This document shows, piece by piece, positions 9,975 through 21,308 of a DNA stretch of 64,000 bases. The translations under genes were made by a program, and so were the position numbers. Positions within the stretch are counted from its first letter, which is position 1. The number at the start of each line of letters is the position of its first letter. This stretch comes from Bathynomus jamesi (Eukaryota; Arthropoda; Malacostraca; Isopoda; Cirolanidae), in NCBI GenBank assembly GCA_023014485.1, contig JAJOZX010001731.1, positions 668,001 through 732,000 on the forward strand, given 5' to 3'. The notes below the pieces were generated by a model, which saw nothing but the letters and a program-made list of their open reading frames with translations, did no database searches and had not been told where the DNA came from.

Positions 9975-12900
9975 AATCAAGGATACGGTATCATAGGCAC
10001 CAGGTACCTGGTAACGTTTCCTATAGGTGTTACGGCATACCTTCGTACGCCTAATTTCCTTCACGCCCCCCAGTTTCTGCGCCGAAAATTGTGGGTCCCC
10101 GCAGTCAGTTGGGGTGGATGGTCGCTCTCATCTTCCAAGCACACTAGATCCTTCAACGAGTCAAAGTTAACGACTCGTCGGTTCGCATGGTTAAGCGTGA
10201 TACCCTTAGCCTCTACGATATATTTCATATCCTTCCCCACCCTCACCCTGTTGATAAAAGGAGTCAGCGTATGCACCATCACCATATTCATCCTTGATTT
10301 CGTCAGTCAGCTCTCCGAGGAATTGCCCAATAGGCGGCATGTATTCACCCTCACTCTCTATGAACATTACGCTCTCTGTGTCAGCGTACAGCACCCTCAG
10401 CCCAAGAGTGTGCAGTAGTCCCCAAAACTTGATGCGGGCGTAGGACGTTGTGAAGCTGGCTACAGGTATGTTTGTAACACGTATTACCTACATTCACGAT
10501 CTCCATAAGCTCTTTATCGGGAGCGTTGGCATAATCCCAGACTTCACTATTACTTTGTGCCAAATGAACGTTCCCTTTGCCAGTATTCTCTGCAAATTTT
10601 CCACAAAGACTGTTTAGACACAACTTTGCACTAAAACGCTTACCAGGATTCTTAACAATTTTGGAACGGTCAAGCTGTATACTTTCACGGGCACGGTAAC
10701 GCTGAATATGAGCAGATTTTTCATCTTCGGTATCAACTCCTCGTGGTTACCCTGATGCCTCTACCTTATCCTTCAAAAAAGCGTTTATATATGGCGTGAA
10801 AAGGTTGGGTAGCTTCTGAAACCTTCACACCTCATGTAGCTTAAATATTCTGTAGCCATGGCGAACGTCTAGGTCCAGCTCAGGGCTTGTATATACACCT
10901 CTGATCTTGCGCTTCTTGGGTGCATGATAACAATCCCTATTTTCCTCCTCTCCGCACTTCACGCACAGGGGAAACATGAGCTTGTGGGCTATAACGACGG
11001 GTAAAATCGGCATCCATAAATCGCGAGGGGGGGAGCACTTCTACAAAAGAGAGTCCAAAGTAGCGCTCACTCAAGTTAGCTGAGAACTCCACGATGGTTG
11101 GCATGGCGGGGCTCACTAGTTTTTCAGGCGCACCTACGGGATAGGGATTGTGCTTCATTACGTAGGGATATAAAGAACAGAAGTCGTAGTAATGGAGTTT
11201 CACGCCCTCCGTAGGCGGAAAGTATAGCTTGAATGGGTATGTACGCCCTCCAAACAAGCTGTCACCACATTTGAGGGAGTCCAACACCATTGAACATTTG
11301 ATGGCCCTTATTTCTTCACGGTACTGGCCATCTTTTTCCATCCGTGCATCATATTCATGCTCCCACACGATCTTGTGAGTGAACTAGGAGCCTATAAGTT
11401 GATCGCGGTTACGGGTCCATGCGAGGGTATCGGTTGGGGATTTTCCATGGAGTCCACTGTGAAGGCACACTCAGGGCGTGGGCATCCATGCCACCAGCAG
11501 CCGCTAAAGGAGTACACAGTCTTCTCACCAGTGGATGGATCCTCACTTTGACCATCAACCCAAAAAACACGACCATTGACCTTAATGGGTACTTCCTCCG
11601 TGTTGCGGGCGTTTTATGTATTGTATACCCCGGTCTGTTGCTGTAGGTGTATGAGCCAGTTTATAGCCTTGTGCCCATAACTGCGGGGATTGTTTCTGTG
11701 AATGACGGCTAAGGTGTCTTTAGTCATGAAGTTATCCTTGAACATCGTAAAACATAATGAGGCGATCGTGGTTGCGACTTGCGACGGATCGCATTTGAAA
11801 CGGGCTATGTATATCCTTCTAAAGGCCTGGAAACATACTCTAAGCACGCCACATTATTCACGCAATAACGTTCACATTCATCAGCTATACTGTATGGACT
11901 AGCTTCATTAAAACTGTTGTAGTAGCGGAAAAAATCTTCACGCTCACTATCACTCATGTTGGTGTAGTTAAAGTAATGTTTGGGTGGAGGTAGTACTACC
12001 TAATTTAAAGTTTCGTAGTGAGGAATGTGTAAGGGAAATATTCTTTTGAAACTTCAGCAGCTACCCCCATGACCTTGGGTAGCTTTGCTAATTTACAAGG
12101 TGTGAATAATAAAGTATCTTTAAACTGAATGTTACCAATTATCTGCATCTGTATTACTTTGTTGCCTCTTTTCAAGGGATCACCTGTAAATATCTCCGAT
12201 GACTCGTGTTCAAGCAACTCCTTATAAAGGAACTGTGTGTCAAATTTTGCTCTGTTATGGGCAAGAATATACACAGTCAATATAGGATACAAAGAGTTTC
12301 ACAGTGCTGCCGTGTGCAATCGTTTTAAAAACGTTTGTCCGTTTACTACATTTGTGACACTCATCATACTCGATATCCATGCACTCATCACAGATAGTCT
12401 GGCTTACAAGTAAATGTGGAATAACCTCTTTGGTTTCAGCGTTCGTGCATGTTTCTATATCGTAGTACACGGTTATACAAGGGCTATTTTTAGGTTTAGC
12501 ATCTTTCATAAAACATACATGCTTTACTCCCTCCGCCTTATATTTTTCATGACATGTAGAACAGTGAATTTCATCACATTTATGCACAAACTTACCCCAA
12601 TTATCCATCATGTGAAATATACCGCACTTAAAAATCCTCATTTTCCTTCAAGTTCCATTTGATTTATGGAGCTCGAAGCATTTATTATTGAAAAATGTAC
12701 GTCTACACACATTACATTCCCTCTCCTCGGTTTCAACTACACGACTTTCACTTTTGGGGCTTTTCCACTGCTCACATACCATGTAGCATTCCTGACAATG
12801 TTTCACTATATCATTCACAAACTCGAGACATTCCTTACCCAAATCATGATGCCTTCCATATTTTCGACTTTAATCGTAACTAGCGTAGAGAGCCCTTATA

Positions 12901-13133
12901 TTATGGATGGGAAGAGACGATGTTCCTGACAAACTTAAAATAAGTAGAGGTCTTGTACGATCTCTCACACAACTTTTAAAAACATACACAGTCCTACGAC
13001 GATTATAATTATCCATTCCAAATACAACTATACGAACATTTATTTCATGCTCTACCCTTCTCAGCTCTTCAGGACCTATATTACACTCAAACTCAAGTTT
13101 ACAATCTGAAGCCAGTTTACGGGCACGCTGCAC
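9972..13133 (-). pseudogene. Polinton protein-primed DNA polymerase B (broken)
   Basis: Family B polymerase that replicates the Polinton. Read on the minus strand, landmarks appear in correct order across several frames. They are a cysteine-rich zinc region (CNVCRRTFF, HCSTCHEKY) near 12690-12560, exonuclease motif YYDIETC near 12450, a GCWWHGCP block near 11500, motif A YDFCSLYPYV near 11180, motif B LNSLCGKF near 10610, and motif C LYADTES near 10390. The C-terminal EAKGITLNHANR and VVNFDSLKDLV follow near 10200-10130, and a basic tail ends at the microsatellite. Motif C has Glu in place of the usual second Asp (YxDTDS), and NSLCG replaces the common NSLYG. Many frameshifts and stops make it a pseudogene. 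Family identity is secure; activity is not expected. Confidence 0.88.
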
Positions 13134-13225
13134 AACATAGGCAGCCAGATATTATACACGATTGTATTTAGCACAGTGAACATATGAGCTAAGACTTGCT
13201 ACAAAGCCGCAACCACGATCGACGT

Positions 13226-13980
13226 TTAAATGCCTTCTGTAAATAGACTGAGAATTGAAATTAAGAGTATATAAGGTGTGGCACTATGACCCGCAACCCG
13301 GAATACTCTGTCAATATCTACCGTAAAGATGTCCATATTGAAGGCTGTACTACTTTGAGAGGCCTGCATTATACGGCCCAAGATATATTGTATGCCTACA
13401 GCTGCCAAGCGTCTGAACAGTATTACTACTCAAAAATCATCTACATCCCCGTCATCTGACCTGAAGGACAACCTCGTCCGGACTTCACGTTCGTCGCGGT
13501 TCTGAAGGGCTAACTCCAAAATACTTTCAACTACGCGTCGCAGTCCAACACCGTTGCTATACAGGGATCCAGGGTCAACCCTGACCACGTACAATTTCTA
13601 GTCAGAAAGGGGGGGTGGGTAGCGGTGCGCACCAACTCGAATGTTATACCTTCCTCCACAGCACGAGAAGCTGCTGGTGTGGAGGATGCACCCGGAATTG
13701 AACAGCAATAAGGGGGTATATTTGAGGAAGGTACTATTGTGGGGGTTACGTCGTAAGACGTAGAGGGTTGGAGTTCTATTACTGGAGGTCTAACAACCGG
13801 TGCAATCTTGGCGCGCTTTATACCTGACGTGGAGAGTTCTTCATCATGCTTCCGCTTTGAATTGTCGTGTGCTACAGGTATCGCTGGTGAAGGTTCGTCA
13901 GCGGGGATGGAGTCTGTAGCTACACGTTCATGGGGTAATCTGTAATATCGATAATGGGGGGGGCTGTGCATCGTCGTCAT
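13226..13980 (-). pseudogene. Possible N-terminal extension of Polinton polymerase B
   Basis: Two open stretches (13531-13980 and 13226-13408) precede the polymerase on the same strand. The first starts MTTMHSPPHYRYYRLP and is proline/serine-rich with a basic SKRKHDEE patch, so it is probably disordered. The second contains LAAVGIQYILGRI and TVDIDRVFRVAG. Polinton polymerases often have a long poorly conserved N-terminal region, so a fusion is plausible, but I see no diagnostic motif. It could equally be a separate small gene facing away from the ATPase at 14070. Confidence 0.4.
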
Positions 13981-14069
13981 TCACGGTTCTGTGGAAGAAA
14001 AATAAGAATGTAAGGAACAGCACTTAAATTTTTTTTAGATTTTGTAAATGACCCACTTAGGGGTGTGAC

Positions 14070-14658
14070 ATGTTAGAGATGGAATCTGTAGAAAAATTCA
14101 GGTTCACAAGCCCCTTCACATGTATTATATCTGGCCCTACAGGATGTGGTAAAACTGTGTTTATGCTGAAAATCATTAAAGATAAGGAGAAGATGTTCTC
14201 AAAATTTGTGCATAAAGTAATATGGTGCTATTCGACGTATCAATCAGTGTTCAACGAGTACCGAGATGATATTTTGTTCCACAAAGGTGTATATGACGTT
14301 AATTCGTTAAAGGGAAATGAGCATACAATCACTGTAATTGACGAACTCATGTTAGAAATGGATAAAACGTTTGCCTAGACATTTACAATGTTCTCCCACC
14401 ATCTTAACATAAGCGTATTCTTCATCAATCAGAATCTATTTTTCAAAAATAGATACATGCGCGATATGTCGTTAAATACACAATATCTAGTCTTATTCGC
14501 GCAAAGTAGAGATATGTCACAAATTGGGGTAGTAGTCAATTAAATGTTCCCGAATCAGCGTAAGGAGCGTTTGGAGGTTTGTAAAGAAGCTACAATTCAG
14601 CGTTACGGATATTTGCTTTGTAACCTTCACCCGCGAAACACGTTTAGGTGCACCTAAG
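14070..14658 (+). pseudogene. Polinton FtsK/HerA-type packaging ATPase (broken)
   Basis: Predicted genome-packaging ATPase of the Polinton virion-like module. Walker A GPTGCGKT lies ~25 residues after the start, and Walker B TVIDELM at ~90. An in-frame TAG stops the first open stretch at 14378. The same frame then continues with SHHLNISVFFINQN and RDMSLNTQYLVLF, which match the sensor and C-terminal parts of these ATPases, then a second stop near 14540 and a GYLLCNLHPRN end. Apart from the stops it keeps one frame, so decay is fairly recent. The divergent layout with the polymerase is typical of Polintons. Confidence 0.85.
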
Positions 14659-14909
14659 AACAAATATATTCCAAAACGAGCCTGAAACGGTGTATATTCC
14701 AGAATGACAAATAGGCTGAAGAATTACCGTGAATAAATAAAAATCTATCAACGATTCCTCCCCATCTTATTTTCAGTTTTGGGACCTTTACTGACTAGAT
14801 TAATATAATGAAGAAAGCGGTAGTGATTTCGCACAAGGTGTATGCTTCATTGCAAAGTTCAAAGAATCCAGACACTGTTCTAGAACCTCGTTAAAGCAGG
14901 CTTAAAAGA

Positions 14910-15500
14910 ATGGAAAGTGAATTGTTAGCAATATTAAACAGTGAAAAATCACCTGATGAGAAAAGGATCTTGTACCAAGAGGCTCTGCATAAATTTCTTC
15001 ATGAGTACGAAGAATATAAGAATCCGACAGAGCTCCCCGTGGTTATTAGGCACAGCGCGAGCAACGATGAGCATGTCGACACAGCGCTTGTGGCCGAAGT
15101 TAGAGATAACCAACCAAAGAATAACGGAACGCAACACATCGAGCATGTATTAAAAAGCAGTCTCCCACGTACATTGAGGAATAAAGGCTTCTCTTTATAA
15201 TCTATTGAGTGAGGACAGTGGACCGATACAGGCGAGGTCATTGTTGAAGGATCAAGGGTATAGGGATTCAATATTGTCGACATTGTCCATGATCTGGTGA
15301 GAAAGTGGGACAGGCCCTCACCAACAGGATGGGAGCATATTAAAGCAAGAATACAACAAATAAATGTCCCCAAAACATTGATAGGAAATTTGAATAGGTT
15401 AAAAGACTTGGAGCAAGTCTCGCATGTGTCACAACTGAGTACGCCATCACCCCCAACAGTAGCATCTCTGAAGAGGAGAAAGAAGGGACCAAACGGCTAA
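14910..15500 (+). pseudogene. Conserved Polinton protein downstream of ATPase (broken)
   Basis: The first part (14910-15200) starts MESELLAILNSEKSPDEKR and is helical and charged. After frame changes the reading gives LPRTLRNKGFSL and RKWDRPSPTGWEHI, then NVPKTLIGNL and a basic KRRKKG tail (15297-15500). The small acidic N-terminus plus the PTGW and NVP...IGN blocks resemble a gene I associate with many Polintons, of unknown function and possibly structural. It is split by at least two frameshifts. Identity to a named Polinton gene is from memory of the family, not from a search. Confidence 0.5.
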
Positions 15501-15521
15501 CCTTATCCACGTGTCTCTAAA

Positions 15522-16182
15522 ATATGCAAATGGCTAACATATTAAAAAAACGTTATTATGATATTTCTAACCCCGCCTCCTATGGCGGTGTTAATAGACT
15601 GTACAGAGGTGTTTACAATGATGGAGTAGCGAAAAAATGTTGGGAGGTTTTTGCGAGAGCAGGATGCTTATACACTTCATAAGCCGGTGAGAAAAAGGTT
15701 TAAAACGGCCAAGACAACAGCGGCTTCGATTGACTCTATTTGGCAAGCGGATTTAACAGAATGCAAAGATATTTAGTGTATAATGATCAGTGGCGGCTCG
15801 TGACTAAAAATTCTAGGGGTGCTGTCTCTAAGAATGGGTTGAAATAATTACTGAAATAAATGGATGAGCATTGAGCAATGAATAAAAGTTTCAAAAGTAA
15901 TTGAAAAAGTTATTCAGTGAGCTCATCCTTATATTGTTCTTCATTATTTCAATTGTAAATAAAAAATTTAGGGGTGCTGCAGTTCCGCAGTGCCTACCGA
16001 CGAGCCGCTACTGATAATGATGGCTACCGCTACATCCTATTCATAATAGATGTATTCTCTAGATATCTGTGGCTAATTCCGCTGAAAAATAAATCGCCTG
16101 AAACAGCTCCTAACGCTACCAAAACGCTGATGTTGAAAGAAAACAGGATTCCTGGCTATTTTTGTACGGATATGGGGAAAGA
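15522..16182 (+). pseudogene. Polinton integrase, N-terminal and core part
   Basis: Retroviral-type integrase of the Polinton. The N-terminus reads KKRYYDISNPASYGGVNRLY, typical of these integrases. After a frameshift, YTLHKPVRKRFK leads to WQADLTEC, which holds the first catalytic Asp. The MITE at 15788-16013 is inserted here. The core then continues DGYRYILFIIDVFSRYLWL and IPLKNKSPE, and reaches FCTDMGK, the second Asp, where the RTE LINE enters. The rest of the gene is at 22966-23626. The N-terminal zinc finger is not obvious. Confidence 0.85.
15788..16013. mobile_element. hAT-type MITE (226 bp) in integrase
   Basis: Starts CAGTGGCGGCTCGT and ends ACGAGCCGCTACTG. Exact 8-bp duplication ATAATGAT lies at 15780-15787 and 16014-16021. 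Internally two TAGGGGTGCTG copies lie near the ends. Non-coding. Confidence 0.92.
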
Positions 16183-16449
16183 CTGCTACGGTCCTGGAGC
16201 CTTACTCTACCAGGACAAGAAACTACGTAACCTTGTCGAGGTGTACCAGCTTAAACCGACTGGAATGTCTGCCTGGAAATCTGGAAGGAGATTTCTGTAA
16301 CTTCCGAGGGGCAATAGGCATCCAGAAGGTACTAATTAGTAGTTTCGAACAAGCCAGGAAAGGCCTAGCAAGCCTCTGGTGGTTTTCTTTTGCTCAAGTA
16401 CAACGCAGAGAGCCTCGGAACGGACGGACCACGGTTACGACTTTGGCGC

Positions 16450-17669
16450 GAAAACGGACTTTCTTTTGGATTGCTACAATAAATGTCGGAACACTTAGAG
16501 ATAAATGCGAAGAAATAGTTGAGTTCATGGAATCGAAATCTATACATATTATGGGAATCGCAGAAACCAGATGGAGAGGTGAAGGAACCAAGGTACTGCA
16601 CAATGATTATAAGTGCATATACAAGGGCAGAGAAGAGGATACCAGATCGGGTATGGCAATTATATTGTCCCCCCGATTTTCTGAACATGTTGTTGGAGTG
16701 ATAATGAAGAGTGAGAGACTGATGGGAGTGACCCTGAGCCTAAACGGAGAGAGACTATCGGTAATCAAGGCATATGCACGGCAGAGTGAAAGATAACAGG
16801 AGGAAAAGGAAACTTTTTATGAGGATCTTCAGGGAATGATAGATGGGCTGCCTTATGGACCAAGAATTTTGATGGGAGCCCTAAATGGCCATGTGGGTGG
16901 AGATGGAAACGGAAATGAAGACGTGATCGGGGCATTTGGTGTGGGGGAGAGAAATTTGGAAGGGGAAATGCTGGTAAATTTTTGTGCAAGAAATGTTCTT
17001 AGTATAATGAACACATTTTTTAAGCACCAGCAGGAATCACATCTCTATACGTGGTATGGATGGAATAGTAGAACCGGAAATTATGATAAGTCTCAGATAG
17101 ACTTTATTGTGGTGGATAAAAAGTCATTGGTGAAAGATGTAAGAGTAGTACCATCTGTGTGTTTTGACTCGGATCATAGACTTGTTAAAGCCAAAATTTT
17201 GCTTCCAGTACCACAAAATATGAAAAAGCCTAGAAGGAGAAGAGTGTGCACGGAGAATATATCAGAAAAACTGGAAGAGATTAGAACTAGAACTGAGGAG
17301 GCTTTCGGACAAAGGGTAGCTACGGAAATAGTGGAGGAGGTTTGGATTGAGTTTAGGAGAACGATAGAAGGAATACAGCGAGAGGTGATTGGAGAAAGGG
17401 TAGTTGGTGGGTCAAAAAAGAAAAAGACGGCATGATGGACCCAGGAGGTAAAGGAGGCAGTGACAAATAAGATGCGTGCTTTTAGGAGATGCCTTAAGGA
17501 TAGAAATGAGCAAACAAGGCAAGAATATGACGAAATGAGAAACCACACCAACGAGGTTAAAAGAGCGAAACGCTCTGTGTGGGAGAAAAAAGGTAGAGAC
17601 TTAGAAGAGGATTTTCAAAGCTCAAAGAAGTTACTGTATAGCATGGCTAAGAAGTATAAAAGTGATTGA
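16450..17669 (+). pseudogene. RTE endonuclease domain (broken)
   Basis: Nicks target DNA in RTE retrotransposition. Motifs in order: TINVGTLRDKCEEIVEFM, IMGIAETRWRGEG (catalytic Glu), SGMAIILSPRF, then after an in-frame stop at ~16794 LMGALNGHVGGDG, YTWYGWNSRTGNYDKSQIDF and DSDHRLVKAK (catalytic Asp-His). The usual GD(L/F)N motif reads GALN, so a catalytic Asp is replaced by Ala. A coiled, basic linker (17460-17669) leads to the reverse transcriptase, but the sequence is cut by the transposon at 17686. Confidence 0.83.
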
Positions 17670-17686
17670 AAATGCACATGGTGAAT

Positions 17687-18133
17687 AGGGTGGATCGATT
17701 TTACATTTTTTTCGATTTCCATATTCTAATAGAGACAAGAACTTGCGCATGCATGAGAAAATAGCCTCTGCAAAATCTTAGCTTAATAGGTAATCATCTT
17801 CTGCCCCCGGCAGAGCGATGAAAATCATATTTTAGTAGTCAAAAACGTATTTTTCTTATAATTTTTAAAATATTTCAATATGCATCAAAATTATTCCTAA
17901 TAACTATAAAGTCGATGAAAAAGACCTCATATGATCGTTTTTCCAAGCGCGTTGTCCTACGTTAATATCTTTTGCCCCCAGCAACAACGTCAAATGTTCA
18001 AAAAATAGGTAATTTATATACTGTACATATTTTCAGATCGGCTCTTTGTCTTAAATAATGCATTTATATATTTCCCATAGCATTTATATTGTTGCTTAGG
18101 CATGAAATAACACACGCAAAATTTTATGACTCG
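17687..18133 (+). repeat. Left TIR (~447 bp) of the 745-residue-ORF transposon
   Basis: Includes CGATTTCCATATTCTAATAG, GCGCATGCATGAGAAAATAG, CTTCTGCCCCCGGCAGAGCG and GCGCGTTGTCCTACGTTAAT. All recur inverted at 20864-21308. Confidence 0.92.
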
Positions 18134-18422
18134 AGGCTAGGGTTTAAAGGTCATCTCTGGTGAGTGCTGCCAGCAGCAGCTGCCACTGACGCGCCAGTAC
18201 GCACTTCCCTCAGTTGCCTTTTGACAGCGTCGAAGGCAGGTGTGTATTTTGCAGCTGGCTCCTCGAGTCCTCAGTGTGTGTGTGTGTGTGTGTGGCTCCT
18301 CACTCAGAGTCCTCAGTGTGCTCAATCTCTCTGCTCATATCCTTGTTTGTTTTTCTCATAACTCTGTTTTTTTCGATTTTATTGCGTAACAGAACAATAC
18401 ATTATTCTTTAATCTTTACAGG

Positions 18423-20660
18423 ATGGCTACCGCTACAACTAGAAGATCGGTTACGTGTCCAATATTTGGTGCTGGGAAAGATTTGAATTTGCGATGTTTT
18501 CCCACATGTGAAGATGTGATGCAATACTACCATCATGTGAGAACTGAGTTGAGATCATCAAAGAAGGAACCTCCATTCAAAGACATCGCCGCTGTGGTCA
18601 CGGAGAGACTGGAATACTTGTGGAAATCAGCTTCCATTCCAACAGTTTCGACAGCACGGATAAATCAAATGTTGAAAAGTTATCGTGATAAAATGGCTAA
18701 CATCATCAAATCACTGAACGCGAAAAAGAAGAACGAATCGTTACAGAAAAATCTTGAGGCCTTCAAGAAATCAACTAAGACCACCTTATTTGACATATCG
18801 GCTTGTAACTGCCCTGATTTGACAAAATGCAGCTGCCCTCGTGAACGACGAGTACCACTGAAAGAGCAACAGTTTTTACTCGACCAAAGAAGTGATCGCA
18901 AAATGGCAATAGGAACTTTGGATGTTGAAACAACAAATAAAAACGAGATGACTCTTGCAAGAAGATTGGCGATATTGAAACAAGAAGGAATAGCAGAATA
19001 TCAAGAGCCGTCGACTAGTAAACGACAAGAAACTTCTCAAGAACAACCTTCTTCGTCAGCCTCTAGTGAAACCGAGGATACATCTATAGAATCATCGTCA
19101 TCGTATGAACTAACACCGAGAGATAAACATGACATGAAGGAAAAAACACGAATGAAACTCCAGGTACTTGCTGAAGCTTGTGATCGTACGGGCGTCTCAG
19201 ACAGAGCTGCTTCATTTATTGCTTCTTCGTTGTTAGAGGATGTTGGCTGGATACGAGAAGATGATGTCAGTTCAGTGATTGATCGAAATAAGATAAGAAG
19301 AGCCAGAAAAAGAGTTCGTTCTGAGCATCAGCAAGATGACAAGATCACGCTACCATTACAGGGCATTTTCTTTGACGGACGTAAAGATAAAACAATGACA
19401 CAAGAAGAAATAGACAATGTGAAGCATAGAAGGACTGTGGTAGAAGAGCATATAGTTTTAGTTCAAGAACCAGAATCCCAGTACATGGGGCATTTCACTC
19501 CTGCATCAGGTTCTGCCACTGCAATAACATCAGGTATCATCAACTTTCTAGAGACTAACAATATTAGCACGGACGACATTGTGGCTATCGGCTGTGATGG
19601 TACCGCAGTGAACACGGGTCGAAAGGGTGGAGCCATTCGTATGATTGAAATGAAACTACAAAGGCCAGTTCAGTGGATCATATGCCTATTACACGGTAAT
19701 GAATTATCACTGCGACACCTCATTCAAGACTTGGACGGCAAAACAACTGGGCCAATGGGCTTTACTGGACCAGTTGGAAAACAACTGAACGACTGCGAAA
19801 AACTTCCAATTACAGAATTCGATGCCATTCCATCTCCCGACATTGACATAGATGATGCCGAGTTGAGCACTGACCAAAAATATTTGTTAGGCATCTACAG
19901 AGCAGTGTCGAGCGGTAGCTGCTCTTCAGCTCTCGCGGCTCGAAATCCAGGTAAGATGGCGCATTCCAGGTGGCTGACAGCAGCAAATAGATTTCTGCGC
20001 CTCTATGTTTCAACCAGTGAACCCTCCAGCACCTTCAACGAAATTGTGCGATTCATTATGACAGTTTACGCACCAATTTGGTTTAAGATAAAGAAAAACT
20101 CCAGTTTCACTGAGGGCGCAAAACATTTTTTCGAAATGATGCGTCTCTCTCAGACCATGCCTCAAAGATCTAAGACAATCGCCAACAAAGTCCTCCGTAG
20201 AAATTCTTTCTTTGCTCACCCAGAAAATATTTTGATCTCCATGCTACATGCCGATGAGCAACACATAAGAGAATTGGGATGGAGAAGAATATTAAAAGCA
20301 CGATCAAAACAATCACCAGCGGGGGAAATTCGAGCCTTCGCCATGCCTGAGCTGCTCTACGATAGTCAAAACTATTACGAAATGATCAACTGGCAAACGG
20401 CTGAGGTGACCGAACCCCCCGTTACAAAAACAATACCTGATACCCGAATAAAAGAGTTTGTTGAGACGGGAGACCAGCCTGATGGACTGATCCCACTATT
20501 CCCTTGTCATACTCAAGCAGTCGAGAGACTCATCAAATTAGTAACCGAAGCCTCTGCCAGTGTAAGTGGAATAGAAGAGAGGGACGGATTCATCCGCTCC
20601 CGTCTTCACTCCCGAACAAAAATTCCACGATTTGATTCTAAGAAAGATTACCGTATGTAA
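18423..20660 (+). CDS. Intact 745-residue transposase-like protein
   Basis: The only long intact gene in the window. It starts at ATG directly after CTTTACAG, which could be a splice acceptor for a 5' intron. The N-terminal ~120 residues are helical and basic. A cysteine cluster CNCPDLTKCSCP (residues 128-139) resembles a small zinc site. A serine-rich acidic linker spans ~200-240. An RNase H-like core is suggested by LQGIFFDGRKDK (~313-324), VAIGCDGTAVNTGRKGG (~387-403) and WIICLLHGNELSLRHL (~418-433). The C-terminus has FPCHTQAVERLIKLVTEAS (~693-711), whose Glu could be the third acidic residue. Its place between matched inverted repeats makes it the transposase. The catalytic residues are my inference. 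I do not know the family name. Confidence 0.8.
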   Translation: MATATTRRSVTCPIFGAGKDLNLRCFPTCEDVMQYYHHVRTELRSSKKEPPFKDIAAVVTERLEYLWKSASIPTVSTARINQMLKSYRDKMANIIKSLNAKKKNESLQKNLEAFKKSTKTTLFDISACNCPDLTKCSCPRERRVPLKEQQFLLDQRSDRKMAIGTLDVETTNKNEMTLARRLAILKQEGIAEYQEPSTSKRQETSQEQPSSSASSETEDTSIESSSSYELTPRDKHDMKEKTRMKLQVLAEACDRTGVSDRAASFIASSLLEDVGWIREDDVSSVIDRNKIRRARKRVRSEHQQDDKITLPLQGIFFDGRKDKTMTQEEIDNVKHRRTVVEEHIVLVQEPESQYMGHFTPASGSATAITSGIINFLETNNISTDDIVAIGCDGTAVNTGRKGGAIRMIEMKLQRPVQWIICLLHGNELSLRHLIQDLDGKTTGPMGFTGPVGKQLNDCEKLPITEFDAIPSPDIDIDDAELSTDQKYLLGIYRAVSSGSCSSALAARNPGKMAHSRWLTAANRFLRLYVSTSEPSSTFNEIVRFIMTVYAPIWFKIKKNSSFTEGAKHFFEMMRLSQTMPQRSKTIANKVLRRNSFFAHPENILISMLHADEQHIRELGWRRILKARSKQSPAGEIRAFAMPELLYDSQNYYEMINWQTAEVTEPPVTKTIPDTRIKEFVETGDQPDGLIPLFPCHTQAVERLIKLVTEASASVSGIEERDGFIRSRLHSRTKIPRFDSKKDYRM

Positions 20661-20745
20661 ATCGACATGCAGCCAAAGGAAGGGTGTTTGGGGCTGGATA
20701 GGGTGGAACTCGACGTACAGCCACCTCCTCGTGGTGAGTTCTGGG

Positions 20746-20769
20746 TTGCTAATTTTATAAAATTAGCAA
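20746..20769. other. Perfect 24-bp palindrome
   Basis: TTGCTAATTTTA joined to its exact inverse, between the transposase stop codon and the right TIR; duplicated near 34457-34480. It may form a hairpin or be a binding site; no function is shown. Confidence 0.7.
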
Positions 20770-20863
20770 GCGAGGAGCTGTACTTAGTACTTATCGTACT
20801 TATATCATCGCATTAACGTAATTATAATCCACATTTAGACTTTTCTTGGGGACAGAAGATATT

Positions 20864-21308
20864 ACTCTAGAGTCATCAAATTTTGCGTGTGTTTATTTCT
20901 TGCCTAAGCAACGATATAAATGCTATGGGAAATATATAAATGCATTATTTAAGACAAAGAGCCGATCTGAAAATATGTATATAAATTACCTATTTTTTCA
21001 ACATTTGACGTTGTTGCCTTGGGCAAAAGATATTAACGTAGGACAACGCGCTTGGAAAAACGATCATATGTCTTTTTCATCGACTTTATAGTTATTAGGA
21101 ATAATTTTGATGCATATTGAAATATTTTAAAAATTATAAGAAAAATACGTTTTTGACTACTAAAATATGATTTTCATCGCTCTGCCGGGGGCAGAAGATG
21201 ATTACCTATTAAGCTAAGATTTTGCAGAGGCTATTTTCTCATGCATGCGCAAGTGTTTGTCTCTATTAGAATATGGAAATCGAAAAAAATGTAAAATCGA
21301 TCCACCCT
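20864..21308 (-). repeat. Right TIR of the 745-residue-ORF transposon
   Basis: Inverse of 17687-18133 with few mismatches. At one variable spot it reads TTGCCTTGGGCAAAAG, while its duplicate at 34576-35020 reads TTGCCGGGGGCAAAAG, closer to the left TIR. Confidence 0.92.

Larger units (their letters stand above)
17686..21308 (+). mobile_element. DNA transposon with long TIRs and intact ORF, superfamily unassigned
   Basis: A 3.6 kb element inserted in the RTE LINE. Outer ends are TAGGGTGGATCGATTTTAC and its inverse, with inverted repeats of about 447 bp (17687-18133 and 20864-21308). The interrupted RTE reads NAHGE before and GEVLTDKSEL after it. A 7-8 bp duplication (ATGGTGAA / TTGGTGAA, two extra A on the right) is consistent with an 8-bp target site. 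It contains one complete 745-residue ORF. Long inverted repeats, ~8-bp target duplication and RNase H-like motifs recall the hAT group, but the ends are not CAGNG, so I leave the superfamily open. The right part is repeated at 34080-35020. Confidence 0.85.

Noticed and set aside
14949..15373. Minus-strand ORFs opposite the conserved Polinton gene
   Set aside because: Low-quality shadow frames; the plus strand has the recognisable PTGW and NVP motifs.
18680..18960. Antisense ORFs inside the 745-residue transposase
   Set aside because: Short shadows of the long sense frame with no motifs.
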